Below, in pieces: positions 7,764 to 16,686 of a stretch of DNA of 49,227 nt. The DNA is from Verrucomicrobiota bacterium. Its GTDB lineage: Bacteria > Verrucomicrobiota > Verrucomicrobiia > Limisphaerales > J093. The notes beneath the pieces were generated by a model. That model saw only the letters and a list, made by a program, of their open reading frames with translations. It did no database searches and was not told the DNA's origin. Numbering within the stretch: the stretch's first letter is position 1; every line of letters starts with the position of its first letter. The position numbers and the translations under genes were made by a program. Where the stretch lies: NCBI GenBank assembly GCA_029556615.1, contig JAKQDD010000235.1, positions 1-49,227 of the forward strand. The letters are read 5' to 3'.

Positions 7764-8729
7764 GTGACAACGCCTCATCCCGTCGATCCCAGCCCGGACA
7801 CGGCCCCCGTGCCGTCTCCCGGCCCCCGCCGCCGCCCCTCGCGTCCGGCGTGGGCTGTGTGGGGAGAGCGCCTTCTCGAGGCGTTGATTCGCGCCAGCGG
7901 CGTCAGCGCGGTCGTGTTCGTCCTGGCGATCTTCTTCTTCGTGCTCCGGGAAGCCGCCCCCGTGCTGTCGAGCCCGGAGTTCCATTGGGGCGAGTTCCTG
8001 TTCAGCACGGCATGGTACCCGACGTCGGCGACGAATGTCCGCTACGGAACGTGGGCGCTGACGGCGGGGACGGCTGCAGTGACGGTGTTGGCGATGGTGC
8101 TGGCCGTGCCGTTCGGTCTGGGGGCTGCCGTGTTCGTCTCGGAGTTTTGCGGTCCCCGGCTGAAGGAGACCCTCAAGATTGTCATCGAGCTTCTGGCGGC
8201 GATCCCGAGCGTGGTCTGGGGGTTCATTGGACTGACCGTGATGAGCAGGCTGCTCGTGCAGGTCGCCGGCGCCACCGTCGGGGTCAACGTCCTCAACGGC
8301 GGGATCATCCTCGCCCTGATGAGCGTCCCGATCATTGTCTCGATCGGCGAAGACGCCTTGAAGGCAGTCCCGGATTCGTACCGCGAGGCGGGCCTGGCCC
8401 TGGGGGCGACCCGGTGGCAACTGGTCTGGCGGGTGTTGATCCCGGCGGCGCGGAACGGGCTCCTGGCGGCCGTGCTGCTCGGCGTGGGGCGGGCGGTGGG
8501 CGAGACGATGGCGGTGCTGATGGCCACCGGCCACGCCGTGCAGATCCCCCACGGGCTCCTGGATTCGGTGCGGACCCTCACGGCCAACATCGCCGCCGAA
8601 CTCGGCGAGGCGCCAGCCGGGTCCGATCACTACCGCGTGTTGTTCCTGACCGGGGTGGTCCTGTTCGCCATCAGTTTTGTCGTGAACCTGACCGCGGACC
8701 TCGCCATCCGCGGCGTGCGCCGCAAATGA
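7764..8729 (+). CDS. pstC: phosphate ABC transporter permease PstC
   Basis: A 321-aa inner-membrane permease with a Pro-rich cytoplasmic N-terminus, then about six membrane segments (for example SAVVFVLAIFFFVLREAAPV and VVLFAISFVVNLTADLAI). The EAA loop that docks on the ATPase is visible as SYREAGLALGATRWQLVWRV. It pairs with PstA to form the phosphate channel. The start is GTG at 7764; the reading frame has no better ATG upstream of the first membrane segment. pstA begins 4 nt after its stop. Confidence 0.95.
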   Translation: MTTPHPVDPSPDTAPVPSPGPRRRPSRPAWAVWGERLLEALIRASGVSAVVFVLAIFFFVLREAAPVLSSPEFHWGEFLFSTAWYPTSATNVRYGTWALTAGTAAVTVLAMVLAVPFGLGAAVFVSEFCGPRLKETLKIVIELLAAIPSVVWGFIGLTVMSRLLVQVAGATVGVNVLNGGIILALMSVPIIVSIGEDALKAVPDSYREAGLALGATRWQLVWRVLIPAARNGLLAAVLLGVGRAVGETMAVLMATGHAVQIPHGLLDSVRTLTANIAAELGEAPAGSDHYRVLFLTGVVLFAISFVVNLTADLAIRGVRRK

Positions 8730-8733
8730 CCGC

Positions 8734-9651
8734 ATGACACCCGCCGGATCCATCCCCGGACACGACCGGTTCGCAGCGACGCCGCTGACCCGCCGCAAGG
8801 CGCGTGTCGAGGTGGCGGCCCGGTGGGTGTGCGGGGGGATGGCCACGGCGATGATCATTCCCCTGGTGGCCATCGTGGCGTACCTGGTGGTTCGTGCCGC
8901 CCCGTCGCTGAGCCCCGACTTTCTCTTCGACCTCCCCCGCCGGGGCATGACCGAAGGCGGCATCTGGCCCGCCTTCATTGGGACCCTTTACCTGGTCGGC
9001 ATCTCCCTGTCGGTGTCAGCGCCGGTCGGCATCCTGGCCGCCGTCTACCTCAACGAGTATGCCCGGGACACCTGGCTCAATCGGCTGGTGAATCTGGCGG
9101 TGATCAACCTGGCAGGCGTGCCGAGCATTGTGCATGCGCTCTTCGGGCTTGGAGCCTTCGTCTACGCGGCGCGGTTCGGGTATTCGATTCTGTCCGCATC
9201 GCTGACGCTGGCGATCATGACGCTCCCGGTGATCATCGCCAGCACGCGGGAGGCGCTGGCGTCGGTGCCCATGGCCTTCCGGGAGGCCTGCTGGAACGTC
9301 GGGGCCACGCGCTGGCAGACCATCCGCCGCATTGTGCTGCCCAACTCGATCAGCGGGATCCTGACCGGCGTGATCCTCCAGGTGAGCCGCGCCGCCGGGG
9401 AGACCGCCCCCATCATGTTCACCGGCGCCGTGTTCTACAAGGCGGTGGCCAAGGGCGACTGGCTCGCCTACCGGCTGGATGAACAGTGCATGGCTTTGTC
9501 CATGCACCTCTACACCGTCTCGACGCAGGTGCCCAACGTGAAGGAGTCCATCCCCTACGCCACCGCCGTCGTCCTGCTCGGATCCGTCCTGCTCGTGAAC
9601 GCCGCCGCCATCGCCCTTCGCGTCTGGCTCCGCAGCCACAGGAAATGGTGA
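8734..9651 (+). CDS. pstA: phosphate ABC transporter permease PstA
   Basis: A 305-aa partner permease with about six membrane segments (first at IIPLVAIVAYLVVRAAP) and the EAA loop AFREACWNVGATRWQTIRRI. NEYARDTWLNRLVNLAVINL is the usual PstA loop. It lies 4 nt after pstC, and its TGA stop is 5 nt before the first pstB start, which indicates a single operon. Confidence 0.95.
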   Translation: MTPAGSIPGHDRFAATPLTRRKARVEVAARWVCGGMATAMIIPLVAIVAYLVVRAAPSLSPDFLFDLPRRGMTEGGIWPAFIGTLYLVGISLSVSAPVGILAAVYLNEYARDTWLNRLVNLAVINLAGVPSIVHALFGLGAFVYAARFGYSILSASLTLAIMTLPVIIASTREALASVPMAFREACWNVGATRWQTIRRIVLPNSISGILTGVILQVSRAAGETAPIMFTGAVFYKAVAKGDWLAYRLDEQCMALSMHLYTVSTQVPNVKESIPYATAVVLLGSVLLVNAAAIALRVWLRSHRKW

Positions 9652-9656
9652 CCTCG

Positions 9657-10418
9657 ATGCCCGGGCCCCCCAAGATCGAAGTGCGCAACCTCCGGCTCAG
9701 CTACGGATCGAAAGAAGCGCTCCGCGGCCTGTCGTTCGACGTCCATGCCCACGAGGTCTTTGGCATCATCGGCCCCGCCCAGTCGGGCAAGACCTCACTG
9801 CTCCGCTGTCTGAACCGCACCATCGAGTTCACCGCCTCCGCCCGGGTCTCCGGCTCGATCCGCGTGGACGGAGGCGAGGTGCAGTCGGTGCCGAGCGTTT
9901 TTGAACTGCGCCGACAGATCGGCATGGTGGCGCCCCTGCCCGTCGGCCTGCCCCTCAGCATCTACGACAACGTCGCGTTCGCCCCGCGGTGCGCCGGTCT
10001 GCGTCGCCCCGCCGAGCTCGATCCGCTCGTCGAGCGCTGCCTGAGGCAGGCCGCCCTCTGGGATGAGGTCAAGGACCGCCTCCACAGCCTCGGCACCAAG
10101 CTCTCCGGCGGACAACAGCAGCGCCTGACCATCGCCCGCGCCCTCTCGCATCAGCCCGATGTCCTTTGTCTGGACGAGTTCTCGATCGCCATCGATCCCG
10201 TCACCACGATGCGGATCGAGGACGTCCTCAAGGAGCTGTCCCGGGAGATCACCGTCATCCTGGTGACCAACCTGACCGCCCAGGCCCGGCGGCTCGCCCA
10301 TCGCACGATGTTCCTTTGGAACGGCGAGATCGTCGAACTCGACCGGACCGAGGTCCTCTTCTCCGAACAGCCGGGCAATCCGAAAACCTACGAATACGTC
10401 CGCGGCCTCTTCGGTTGA
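9657..10418 (+). CDS. pstB: PstB-type ATPase 1, degenerate Q- and H-loops
   Basis: A 253-aa ABC ATPase next to pstA. It has an A-loop Tyr (LSYGS, residue 16), a non-standard Walker A GPAQSGKTS (39-47), an intact signature LSGGQQQR (149-156) and a Walker B ending LDEF (Asp173, Glu174, Phe instead of Pro). The Q-loop, normally MVFQRPNP, reads MVAPLPVG, so the Gln is Pro93. The switch His, normally VTHNM, reads VTNLT, so it is Asn205. It probably cannot form a fully active site with its own core but supplies a good signature to a partner. The ATG at 9657 lies after an AGGAA at 9640; earlier in-frame starts at 9645 and 9648 overlap the pstA stop. pstB2 follows after 21 nt. Confidence 0.93.
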   Translation: MPGPPKIEVRNLRLSYGSKEALRGLSFDVHAHEVFGIIGPAQSGKTSLLRCLNRTIEFTASARVSGSIRVDGGEVQSVPSVFELRRQIGMVAPLPVGLPLSIYDNVAFAPRCAGLRRPAELDPLVERCLRQAALWDEVKDRLHSLGTKLSGGQQQRLTIARALSHQPDVLCLDEFSIAIDPVTTMRIEDVLKELSREITVILVTNLTAQARRLAHRTMFLWNGEIVELDRTEVLFSEQPGNPKTYEYVRGLFG

Positions 10419-10439
10419 CCCAAAACCCCGCCCGGCCCC

Positions 10440-11216
10440 ATGAGCGACCCCCACGAATCCTGCATCCGGACGCGGAACCTGAACCTCTGGTACGGGAGTT
10501 TCCAGGCGCTGCGGGCGGTGACGGTCGATCTCGCCCACGGCGGCATCACGTCGCTGATCGGGCCGAGCGGCTGCGGCAAGACCACGCTGCTGCGGTGCTT
10601 CAATCGAATCAACGAGCGGTTCGGTTACGTCACCACCACCGGGGAAATCCGGGTCCTGGGGCGCAATCTCTATGATCCCGACGTCTCGCTGGTCGAGCTG
10701 CGAAAGTCGGTGGGCATGGTCTTTCAGCGGCCTAATCCGCTCCCCCTCTCGGTGTACGAGAACGTCGTGTTCGGCCTTCGGATCCACTCCGCCCGCGGCG
10801 AGCTGACCCGGGCGGCGCTCGACGCCGCGGTCGAGCAGGCGCTGACGGAAGTGGGACTCTGGACCGATCTGCGGGACCGGCTCCACACCCGGGCGACCTC
10901 GCTTCAGCTCGAGCAGCAACAGAAGCTCTGCATCGCCCGGCTCCTGCCCCTCAAGCCGGAGATCATCCTCATGGATGAACCGTGTTCGGCCCTCGACGTC
11001 GGGGGCACCCGCGCGATCGAGGACCTGATGTTCTCGCTCAAAGGCCGCTATACCATCGTCATTGTGACCCATAATATGGGCCAGGCCCGGCGGGCGAGCG
11101 ACGATTGCCTGTTCATGCTCCTGGGCGAAATCATCGAACATCGCCGCACCGAGGACCTCTTCCTCGATCCCCGGGACCCGCGCACCGCGGAGTACATCGA
11201 GGGCCGGTACGGGTGA
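10440..11216 (+). CDS. pstB: PstB-type ATPase 2, degenerate signature motif
   Basis: A 258-aa ABC ATPase. It has an A-loop Tyr18, a perfect Walker A GPSGCGKTT (41-49), an intact Q-loop MVFQRPNPLP, Walker B ILMDEPCSALD (Asp179, Glu180) and the switch His211 in VTHNM. The signature, normally LSGGQQQR, reads LQLEQQQK (155-162), so the glycines that contact the gamma-phosphate are lost. This mirrors the losses in the preceding PstB. A heterodimer of the two would have one consensus and one degenerate nucleotide site. It is the last gene of the pst operon; no terminator is obvious after it. Confidence 0.94.
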   Translation: MSDPHESCIRTRNLNLWYGSFQALRAVTVDLAHGGITSLIGPSGCGKTTLLRCFNRINERFGYVTTTGEIRVLGRNLYDPDVSLVELRKSVGMVFQRPNPLPLSVYENVVFGLRIHSARGELTRAALDAAVEQALTEVGLWTDLRDRLHTRATSLQLEQQQKLCIARLLPLKPEIILMDEPCSALDVGGTRAIEDLMFSLKGRYTIVIVTHNMGQARRASDDCLFMLLGEIIEHRRTEDLFLDPRDPRTAEYIEGRYG

Positions 11217-11271
11217 CGATTCCCGCCGGCCCGGGTTCACCATGATCCGTTGCCTGCCCGGTGGGGGAGGA

Positions 11272-11298
11272 CGGGATTGACGGGATCAACGGGATACC
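11272..11298 (+). repeat. three 9-bp tandem units in the pstB2-guaB gap
   Basis: CGGGATTGA, CGGGATCAA and CGGGATACC follow each other without spacing in the 192-nt gap between pstB2 and guaB. No other feature is recognised in that gap; it should contain the guaB promoter. Confidence 0.5.
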
Positions 11299-11408
11299 CA
11301 AGGCCCAGGCAACTGTGAACCTGTCCCCCTATCCAGTTCTGAGGCGGGTCTCGCTGGGGGGGCGGGTTCCGGCTTGCCAGCCGGGGATCGGCGGGTGCAG
11401 TCTCGGCC

Positions 11409-12974
11409 ATGGCAACCTCGACGGCCCTTTCTGACCTGGATAGCCGGTTTTACCCGGAAGCGGACGACTTTTTTCCCGCGCAATCCGGCGTGGCCCTGAC
11501 CTACGACGACGTCACGCTGGCGACGCTGTATTCGGAGGTCCTGCCCCGGGACACGCAGCTGGACACCAGCCTCGCGCCCGGTCTCGACCTGCACCTCCCG
11601 ATCCTCTCGGCGGACATGGATACAGTCACCGAGTCGCGGATGGCGATCGCCATGGCCCTCAACGGCGGCATGGGCCTGATCCACTACAACATGCCCGAGC
11701 GCCAACAGCTCTCCGAAGTCAGCCGCGTCAAGAACCATGTCCATGGCCTGATTCAGGAGCCCATCCGGGTTCAGCCCGGCCAGTTGATCGGCGAGATCCT
11801 CGAGATGATCGAGAAGCGCAAGTTCGCCTTCAGCACGTTCCCGGTGGTGGATGCGGAGAACCGCCTTGTGGGGCTGCTGCCGGGCCACGTGGTGAAGCAG
11901 CGGTACGCCAAACGCAAGGTCGCCGAGGCTCTCACCCCCCGTTCGCAGGTCCATACCCTCGACGAGCGCGAGCTCGGTCCCGACCCGATCGCCCGGGCGG
12001 ATCGTTTCTTCACGGATCACCCCGGCATCCACAAACTCCTGGTGGTCGACCCGCATGATCAGCTCCGCGGCCTCTTCACCATGAGCGACGTCGAACGGAT
12101 CATCCAGGAGCGCAATGCGCAGTTCAAACCTGCCCGCGATGCCCGGTTCCGGCTCGTCTGCGGGGCCGCGCTGTCGGCCTCCCGGAACGCCGCCGGCGAG
12201 TCGGACCGGCGCCGCATGATGACCCACCTCGAAGCGCTCGTGGAACGGGGGGTCGACGCCGTGGCCATCTCGACCGCCCACGGACACACGCGCGGCGTCG
12301 GCGAAATGGTCCGCTCGATCCGCGACGCCTTCCCCGCCCTGGCCATCATTGCCGGCAACGTCACCACGGGCGCCGGCGTCGCCTTCCTGGCCGAGGCCGG
12401 CGCCAACACCATCAAAGTGGGACAGGGCCCCGGCTCGATTTGCACCACCCGCGTCGTCGCCGGAGTCGGCATTCCCCAGCTCACCGCCCTGTACGTTGCC
12501 TCCCGCGCCGCCGCCCAGCACGGCGTCACCCTCCTCGCCGACGGCGGCATCGCCAAGTCCGGCGATATTGTCAAGGCCCTCACCCTCGCCCACGCCGTGC
12601 TGTGCGGGGGGCTCCTGGCCGGCTGCGCGGAGGCCCCCGGCCAAATCATGGAAATCGACGGCAAACTCTACAAGCAATACCGCGGCATGGGGAGCCTCGC
12701 CGCCATGAAAGCCGGCTCCGCTGCGCGGTATGGCCACACCGCCGATCCGGCCCGGAAACTGGCCGCCGAAGGCGTCGAGGCGCTCAAGGAAGTCTCCGGT
12801 TCCGTCGACACCACCCTGACCCAGCTCATCGGCGGGATCCAGGCCGGCATGGGGTACCTCGGGGCCGCGACGCTCGCCCAGCTGCGGGAGCGCGCCCGCT
12901 ACATCCGGGTAACCCCTTCCGGCCAGCGCGAGGCGGGAACGCACGATATCGTCGAAATCAAGACCGGCAGTTGA
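11409..12974 (+). CDS. guaB: IMP dehydrogenase
   Basis: A 521-aa enzyme that oxidises IMP to XMP with NAD, the committed step of GMP synthesis, in the cytoplasm. Order: barrel start (LTYDDVTL, then SADMDTVTES and GGMGLIHYNMP), two CBS domains (about residues 115-240, with FSTFPVVDAENRLVGLLPG and KLLVVDPHDQLRGLFTMSD), then the rest of the barrel with the catalytic loop GPGSICTTR (Cys345), the IMP-binding YRGMGSLAAM and a C-terminal flap. In the NAD-contact loop, usually (I)DTAHGH, Asp is replaced by Ser288 (ISTAHGH). Length is normal. The acyltransferase gene starts 13 nt after its stop. Confidence 0.95.
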   Translation: MATSTALSDLDSRFYPEADDFFPAQSGVALTYDDVTLATLYSEVLPRDTQLDTSLAPGLDLHLPILSADMDTVTESRMAIAMALNGGMGLIHYNMPERQQLSEVSRVKNHVHGLIQEPIRVQPGQLIGEILEMIEKRKFAFSTFPVVDAENRLVGLLPGHVVKQRYAKRKVAEALTPRSQVHTLDERELGPDPIARADRFFTDHPGIHKLLVVDPHDQLRGLFTMSDVERIIQERNAQFKPARDARFRLVCGAALSASRNAAGESDRRRMMTHLEALVERGVDAVAISTAHGHTRGVGEMVRSIRDAFPALAIIAGNVTTGAGVAFLAEAGANTIKVGQGPGSICTTRVVAGVGIPQLTALYVASRAAAQHGVTLLADGGIAKSGDIVKALTLAHAVLCGGLLAGCAEAPGQIMEIDGKLYKQYRGMGSLAAMKAGSAARYGHTADPARKLAAEGVEALKEVSGSVDTTLTQLIGGIQAGMGYLGAATLAQLRERARYIRVTPSGQREAGTHDIVEIKTGS

Positions 12975-12987
12975 TTCCATCGGTTCC

Positions 12988-13947
12988 ATGGCGATCCCGA
13001 GCGCGCCCAACCCGAGCCGATCCGATGCCCTGCTGTACGGCTTGGGCCGGCGCGTCGTCAGCGCCATCCAGGCCCTGCCGCTCTCCTGCGTCGTCCGCCT
13101 CGGCCGCTGGGGCGGCGCCCTGGCCTACCTGCTCGATGGACGCCACCGCCGCGTCGCCCTCGAAAACCTCGAGCGCTGCTTCGGACGGGATCTCCCGCCC
13201 CGCGCTCTCCGTGCCCTCGCCCGGGAGAACTTCCGGCGGATCGGCGAGAACTACGCCGCCGCCGTGCGCACCGCCGCGATGACCGACGACGAGATCCTCG
13301 GCGTCCTCGAGACCGTCGGCACCGAGCACCTGCGTCAGCCGCCAGACCGCCCGGCCTCGAGCGTCGTGGTGGCCATAGGCCACTTCGGCAACTTCGAACT
13401 CTATGCCCGCGCCTCGCTCTTGCTGCCGGGGTACGTCGGTGCCACAACGTACAGGGCCCTGCGTTCTCCGGGACTCGACCGACTGCTTCGGGAACTGCGC
13501 ACGCGCTCCGGCTGTCTCTACTTCGAGCGGCGGACGGACGGCGAAGCCATCCGCGCCGCCATGCGCAGTCAGCGCCTGATGATCGGGTTCCTCGCGGATC
13601 AGCACGCCGGTCACAACGGCATTCGCGTGCCTTTCCTGGGAATCGAGTGCAGCACGAGCACCGCCCCCGCGGTCTTTGCCTTGCGCTACCATTGTCCCCT
13701 GCACACGGCGATCTGCTACCGGGTTGCCCCGGGCCGCTGGCGCGTCGAGGTGGGCCCAGCCATCCCCACCCTCGACCCCGAGGGCCGGCGGCGCGCGGTC
13801 GAGGCCATCTGCCTCGACATGAACCGCGCCTTCGAAGCCGCAGTCCGCCGCGACCCCGCCAACTGGTTCTGGGTCCACCGCCGCTGGAAAACCGCGGGGG
13901 CCCGGTCCCAGTCCTCCGCCTCCACTCCCGCGCCACCCCCGGCATGA
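12988..13947 (+). CDS. LpxL/HtrB-type lysophospholipid (lipid A) acyltransferase
   Basis: A 319-aa inner-membrane-associated acyltransferase that would add a secondary fatty acid to lipid A. The family HX4E active-site motif is visible as GHFGNFE (His132, Glu137). FLADQHAG and NWFWVHRRWK near the C-terminus are also typical. The N-terminal part has the usual hydrophobic start (ALPLSCVVRLGRWGGALAYLL). It overlaps waaF by ATGA, so lipid A acylation and core heptose addition are translationally coupled. Which secondary position it acylates cannot be told. Confidence 0.92.
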   Translation: MAIPSAPNPSRSDALLYGLGRRVVSAIQALPLSCVVRLGRWGGALAYLLDGRHRRVALENLERCFGRDLPPRALRALARENFRRIGENYAAAVRTAAMTDDEILGVLETVGTEHLRQPPDRPASSVVVAIGHFGNFELYARASLLLPGYVGATTYRALRSPGLDRLLRELRTRSGCLYFERRTDGEAIRAAMRSQRLMIGFLADQHAGHNGIRVPFLGIECSTSTAPAVFALRYHCPLHTAICYRVAPGRWRVEVGPAIPTLDPEGRRRAVEAICLDMNRAFEAAVRRDPANWFWVHRRWKTAGARSQSSASTPAPPPA

Positions 13948-15110
13948 GCAACACCCCGCCAGCTGCCAATCCGCCCCGGCGTCTGCTCGTCCGCGGCGTC
14001 AACTGGCTCGGCGATGCCGTGCTTTCAACCCCGGCCCTGCTCCGCCTCCGGGAGCGGTTTCCTGCCGCCCGCATCAGCGTGCTCGCCCCCGCCAAGCTCG
14101 CCGACCTCTGGCGCCATCATCCGGCGGTCGACGCCGTGATGACCTTCCAGCCCGACGACACGCTCTTGCGGACTGCCCGGCGCCTCCGCCGGGAGACCTT
14201 CGAGGTCGCTCTCGCCTTTCCGAACTCGATCCGGTCCGCACTCGAATTGTGGCTGGCCCGCATCCCCGAGCGGTACGGGACTGCCCTCGGCGCCCGCCGC
14301 TTTCTCCTGACCCACCCCATCCCGCCCCGGCCCGCGCATGGGGGCATGCGCAAGCGGACTCCCGCCGAAATCCGCCGCCTCCTGGCCGCAGGGCCGGGAG
14401 CAACCGCGGTCCCGGAGGGCGCGGCGCTGGCCGGAGCGCATCATGTTCACCAGTACCTGCACCTCGTCGCCGCCCTCGGTGCCGATCCCCAGCCGGTGGC
14501 CCCCCGGCTCGAAGTGACTCCGGAAGAGGTCGCCGCCGCCCTGGGCCGCCTGGGCCTTGACTCTGGCGGGTCGGCCGCGATCCCGCTTCTTGGCCTCAAC
14601 CCCGGCGCCGAGTACGGCCCGGCGAAACGCTGGCCCGCCAGCCGCTTCGTCGCCGCCGCGGTTGCCGTGCAACAGCGGGAGCGCTGTCGCTGGCTCGTGC
14701 TGGGAGGAGCCGCCGACCGTGACCTGGCGGAGCAGGTGACGGCCGGCATCCGCGCCAGCGCCGGCGGCGACGCGGTGGCGTTGGCCGGCCGGACCTCGCT
14801 TCGGGAGTTGATGGCGGTGGTGCGGGCGTGTCGCGTGCTGCTCACCAACGACACCGGCCCCATGCACGTCGCCGCCGCCCTGGGGACTCCCGTGGTGGCC
14901 CTCTTCGGCAGCACCTCGCCCGAGCTCACCGGCCCCTCGGTTCCGGGCGTCGTATCCCGCTCCTGTTCGATGGTTCTCCGCGAACCGGTCCCCTGCGCCC
15001 CCTGTTTCCTGAGGCAATGTCCCGTCGATCTCGATTGCCTGATGCGGCTTTCGCCGGAGACCGTTGCCGAGGCCGTTTTGGTGGCGTGCCGCGGCAACGG
15101 AAGCCGCTGA
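13944..15110 (+). CDS. waaF: lipopolysaccharide heptosyltransferase II (WaaF-like)
   Basis: A 388-aa GT9-family glycosyltransferase that transfers heptose from ADP-heptose onto the LPS inner core, at the cytoplasmic face of the inner membrane. Visible motifs: N-terminal LVRGVNWLGDAVLSTPAL, middle LNPGAEYGPAKRWP, and the donor-binding LLTNDTGPMHVAAALGTP with FGSTSPELTGP. The ATG at 13944 overlaps the upstream stop (ATGA). A 133-aa upstream extension in this frame is a shadow of the acyltransferase gene. The donor pathway is represented by the HldE half at 22115-22624. Confidence 0.93.
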   Translation: MSNTPPAANPPRRLLVRGVNWLGDAVLSTPALLRLRERFPAARISVLAPAKLADLWRHHPAVDAVMTFQPDDTLLRTARRLRRETFEVALAFPNSIRSALELWLARIPERYGTALGARRFLLTHPIPPRPAHGGMRKRTPAEIRRLLAAGPGATAVPEGAALAGAHHVHQYLHLVAALGADPQPVAPRLEVTPEEVAAALGRLGLDSGGSAAIPLLGLNPGAEYGPAKRWPASRFVAAAVAVQQRERCRWLVLGGAADRDLAEQVTAGIRASAGGDAVALAGRTSLRELMAVVRACRVLLTNDTGPMHVAAALGTPVVALFGSTSPELTGPSVPGVVSRSCSMVLREPVPCAPCFLRQCPVDLDCLMRLSPETVAEAVLVACRGNGSR

Positions 15111-15192
15111 CGGCGCAGCCCCTTGCCGGCCGCCAACAGGAGTCCGCTGACCGGCGTTGCGGCGGCGCGCTGGGGACAGCGCGCCCTACCGA

Positions 15193-15224
15193 CGCACCGG
15201 CGCACCGGCGCACCGGCGCACCGG
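15193..15224 (+). repeat. (CGCACCGG)4 microsatellite
   Basis: Four perfect tandem copies of CGCACCGG lie in the 178-nt gap between waaF and the metallo-hydrolase gene. Nothing else is recognised in this gap. Confidence 0.9.
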
Positions 15225-15288
15225 TCTCCGGGCAGCGATCGGCCTTCTGTGCTTGGCCCGTGGGGAGCGATGCGGTACGGTCGCCCGG

Positions 15289-16686
15289 ATGAAGATCACA
15301 CCCCATGGAGCCGCCGGCGGCGAGGTCACAGGCTCGGCCTATCTCGTGGACACGGGCCGGGCGAAAATCCTGGTCGATTGCGGTTTCTTCCAGGGCGGCA
15401 AGGACGCCGACGCCAAGAACCGGGTGGCCATCGACGGCGGGGGCTCGGGCCTTGATGCCGTTCTCCTGACGCACGGACACCTGGATCACACGGGACGCCT
15501 CCCGCTGCTGGCCGAGGGGGGTTTCCGGGGGTCCGTGCATGCCACCCCGGCCACGATCGAGATGGCGGGCCTGATCTTGAACGACGCGGTCAAGCTCCAG
15601 GCGCAAGACCTCGAGCGCCACAATCGGAAACGGGCGCGGGCAGGCGAGCCGCCCCTGGCCCCCCTCTACACCGCCGAGCATACGGAACGCATCCTCTCCC
15701 AGATGCAGCCCGTGCCCTACAAGGAGCTCGTGTCGGTCGCCCCTGGCATCCAGGCCCGGTTCGTCGAGGCCGGGCATATGCTGGGCTCGACCAGCATCCA
15801 GCTGCTCATCGACGAAGGCAACGGCGAATCGCGGTCGGTCGTCTTCTCGGGCGATCTCGGTCCGCAGGGAGCTCCGATCCTGCGCGATTCCGAGCCGCTC
15901 CGGCAGGCGCAGGCGGTGTTTCTTGAGTCGACGTACGGGGATCACGACCACCGGCCCTTTGGCGACACCGTGCGGGAGTTCATCGAGATTCTCCGCCAGG
16001 CGACGAGCGAGGGAGGCAAGGTGCTGGTGCCGAGCTTCGCCGTCGGCCGGGCGCAGGTGTTGACGATGCTTCTCGCCTGGGCGTTCCGCGAGCGGATCCT
16101 GAAGCCGTTCCCCATCTTCCTGGACAGCCCGATGGCGATCCAGGCCTGGGCCATTTATCGGCGGCATCCCGAGCTGTTCGACGAGGAGATGAACCGGTTC
16201 CTGCGCGAAGGCTCGGTCGAGCAGGATCTCGCCACCCTGAACGCGACCGCCACTGCCGAGGAATCCAAGAAGATCAACGACGTCCCCGGCCCGTGCCTGA
16301 TCATCGCCGGGGCCGGCATGTGCACCGGAGGACGCATCCTCCACCACTTCCGCCAGAACCTCTGGAAACCCGAAACCCACGTCTTGATCGTTGGCTACCA
16401 GGCTCGCGAGTCCCTCGGCCGCCGCCTCATCGAGGGCGAGAAGAAGGTGACCATCCACGGCGAGACCGTCGCCGTCAAAGCCCGCGTTCACACCCTCGGC
16501 GGCTTCAGCGCCCATGCCGGACAGCGTGACCTCCTCGCGTGGTTCGGCACCCTGGCCCCGTGCCGGCCCCGTGTCGTTCTCACCCACGGCGAAGACGAAC
16601 CGCGGCGGGTGCTGGCCGGCGAGATCGCCCGGCGCCACCAGCTGGACGCCGTCCTGCCCGGCCTGCGCGAGACGGTGGTCGTCTAG
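15289..16686 (+). CDS. beta-CASP metallo-beta-lactamase fold RNA hydrolase-like protein
   Basis: A 465-aa cytoplasmic metallo-hydrolase related to the CPSF73/RNase J/YsiA group. Metal motifs are visible: THGHLDHTG (motif 2, residues about 60-68), EAGHMLGS with its metal His, and FSGDLG with its metal Asp. The beta-CASP insert follows with VLVPSFAVGRAQ and AGAGMCTGGRI, and the C-terminal lobe has GGFSAHAGQRDL and LTHGEDEPR. The likely activity is RNA cleavage, but no substrate is shown by context. The ATG at 15289 begins with the strand MKITPHGAAGGEVTGS. The TAG stop at 16684-16686 belongs to an R element. Confidence 0.92.
   Translation: MKITPHGAAGGEVTGSAYLVDTGRAKILVDCGFFQGGKDADAKNRVAIDGGGSGLDAVLLTHGHLDHTGRLPLLAEGGFRGSVHATPATIEMAGLILNDAVKLQAQDLERHNRKRARAGEPPLAPLYTAEHTERILSQMQPVPYKELVSVAPGIQARFVEAGHMLGSTSIQLLIDEGNGESRSVVFSGDLGPQGAPILRDSEPLRQAQAVFLESTYGDHDHRPFGDTVREFIEILRQATSEGGKVLVPSFAVGRAQVLTMLLAWAFRERILKPFPIFLDSPMAIQAWAIYRRHPELFDEEMNRFLREGSVEQDLATLNATATAEESKKINDVPGPCLIIAGAGMCTGGRILHHFRQNLWKPETHVLIVGYQARESLGRRLIEGEKKVTIHGETVAVKARVHTLGGFSAHAGQRDLLAWFGTLAPCRPRVVLTHGEDEPRRVLAGEIARRHQLDAVLPGLRETVVV

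Noticed and set aside
15193..15224. possible CRISPR-like repeats
   Set aside because: The units are 8 bp with no spacers; nothing in the window has a repeat-spacer pattern and no cas gene is present.
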